From contig NC_090615.1 in NCBI RefSeq assembly GCF_004359215.1, positions 7,134,188-7,152,122 on the forward strand: DNA of 17,935 nucleotides, written 5' to 3'. The DNA is from Bremia lactucae (Eukaryota > Oomycota > Peronosporomycetes > Peronosporales > Peronosporaceae). Below are positions 17,148 through 17,935 of this stretch, piece by piece. The notes under the pieces were generated by a model that did no database searches, was not told where the DNA came from, and saw only the letters and a program-made list of their open reading frames with translations. A program made the position numbers and the translations under genes. Position 1 is the stretch's first letter, and each line of letters opens with the position of its first letter.

Positions 17148-17149
17148 CC

Positions 17150-17162
17150 TGGTAGCACTTCG
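17150..17162 (+). other. Candidate primer binding site of C
   Basis: TGGTAGCACTTCG begins two bases after the LTR. TGG is the complement of a tRNA CCA end, and the spacing is usual for LTR elements. I cannot name the tRNA from the sequence. Confidence 0.5.
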
Positions 17163-17198
17163 ATGTCCGTCCAAAGATTCACATTTTCCTAATCTAAC

Positions 17199-17935
17199 AT
17201 GGACATGTTAGATGATAGAGGGAATACGCATCACGTTTCCCGTGAAAGCTACTCCTTTCTAAGTGACATAGAAAGGAGTGCGGTCGAACGGCTGAGTTCA
17301 ACCGTAGGAAACGATGCAATCTTGGTAATGCTGTCCAATTTGGACAGAGATGCCCTCCATTCAGCCATCGCCAAGTTCATACAACATGAACTTGACGAGA
17401 TGAAGGAAAAGATAGCCTTGCTGAATCAGCAAGGCTCTCAACATGCAGAACTGTTGAGACCCCTGTACCTGGGATGACGCAAACGCGTCGTTCCGAAACC
17501 TTAAAAGATTGACATCTCTAAGTGTACGGGAGTCGAAGAAGACTCTCTCTTGAGATGGTTTGTCGAGTTAGACGATGCCATAAGGGCACGTCACATCGTC
17601 GACGAGCAAATGCAAGTCGCATTCGCTCAATCAAATTTGGCAGATCGTGCCAAACTTGGGCATTGGGCCTTAAGTTGCGCGATCCATACGTCTTTGGGTC
17701 GCTAGAGGCTTCTAAAACCCGACTCAAACAGACATTTGAACCGCCAAGGGCTGAGTTCCGAGCCGTTCAGAGCTTCTGAAACTCAAGCAGGGTAAGCGTG
17801 ATGTTCACGCATATGCCCAGCACATACGACTCTTAGCGAGTTGTATTACAAATAACCCAGTTCATGACACACGTTGATTACGGTGTTCATGCAAGGTCTT
17901 ACGGATGGTCCCGTAAAGACCCACCTGTTCCGCTT
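17199..17935 (+). pseudogene. gag: gag of C, frameshifted, runs off window
   Basis: It opens with ATG at 17199 (MDMLDDRGNTHH) 51 bp after the LTR and reads to a stop at 17475-17477 (LRPLYLG). It includes a charged helix-like region IQHELDEMKEKIALLNQQG. Gag-type homology continues in other frames: DDANASFRNLK, then TGVEEDSLLRWFVELDDAI with VDEQMQVAFAQSNLADRAK, then TWALGLKLRDPYVFGSLEAS with KTRLKQTFEPP, then LLKLKQGKRDVHAYAQHIRL and LITVFMQGLTDGPVKTHLFR. At least four shifts are needed, near 17475, 17507, 17645 and 17775, plus one near 17875. The zinc knuckle would lie beyond the window. Confidence 0.8.

Larger units (their letters stand above)
16571..17935 (+). mobile_element. C: Ty3/Gypsy-type element, 5' part
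   Basis: A complete LTR, a primer-binding-site candidate and a gag that runs to the end of the window. Its LTR does not match families A or B internally, and its gag differs from that of A2. Only the left end is inside the window, so target duplication and pol cannot be judged. Confidence 0.8.

Noticed and set aside
16896..17182. Two minus-strand ORFs of about 90 codons with repeats such as HCFSTSPLHTASV
   Set aside because: They read through the 26-bp tandem repeat of the C LTR; the repeats simply lack stops in those frames.

Overview
The window looks like repeat-rich intergenic DNA from an oomycete, most likely Phytophthora or a close relative. This rests on my recognition of the gag, protease, RT, RNase H, integrase and chromodomain peptides as the oomycete chromodomain-bearing Ty3/Gypsy type; no database was searched. 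I see no host gene, tRNA, rRNA or CRISPR array. Almost every base belongs to decayed LTR retrotransposons of three families, here called A, B and C, and no ORF is an intact retroelement gene.

Layout. 1-1469: B1 (minus strand), with a 371-bp LTR at 1099-1469 and a broken gag-like region running off the left edge. About 1470-3375: B2 (plus), whose truncated LTR abuts the B1 LTR head to head and is fused to internal sequence. 3376-9049: A1 (minus), with its 3' LTR on the left, then an antisense ORF, chromodomain, integrase, RNase H and RT, a pre-RT linker, a 106-bp palindrome and a partial 5' LTR; gag and protease are deleted. 9050-11406: B3 (plus), with an LTR, a gag-like region and a ~0.9-kb internal inversion. 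11407-16551: A2 (plus), with 5' LTR, gag, protease, linker, RT N-terminus, integrase C-terminus, chromodomain, antisense ORF, polypurine tract and 3' LTR; the middle of pol is deleted. 16571-17935: the 5' part of C (plus), with a complete 577-bp LTR containing six 26-bp tandem repeats, then a frameshifted gag cut by the window edge.

A1 and A2 are inverted relative to each other and have complementary losses. They share a ~1.03-kb inverted segment (7623-8648 and 13351-14377) that is nearly identical, although homologous sequence on both sides, including the LTRs, is clearly diverged. Both also carry, between chromodomain and 3' LTR, a ~170-codon reading frame on the strand opposite to pol, with matching start and stop positions. 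This antisense ORF and the sharply bounded inverted repeat are the most interesting features. Element orientation is fixed by the order gag-protease-RT-integrase-chromodomain in A2 and by a purine tract directly before the TG of both A 3' LTRs.
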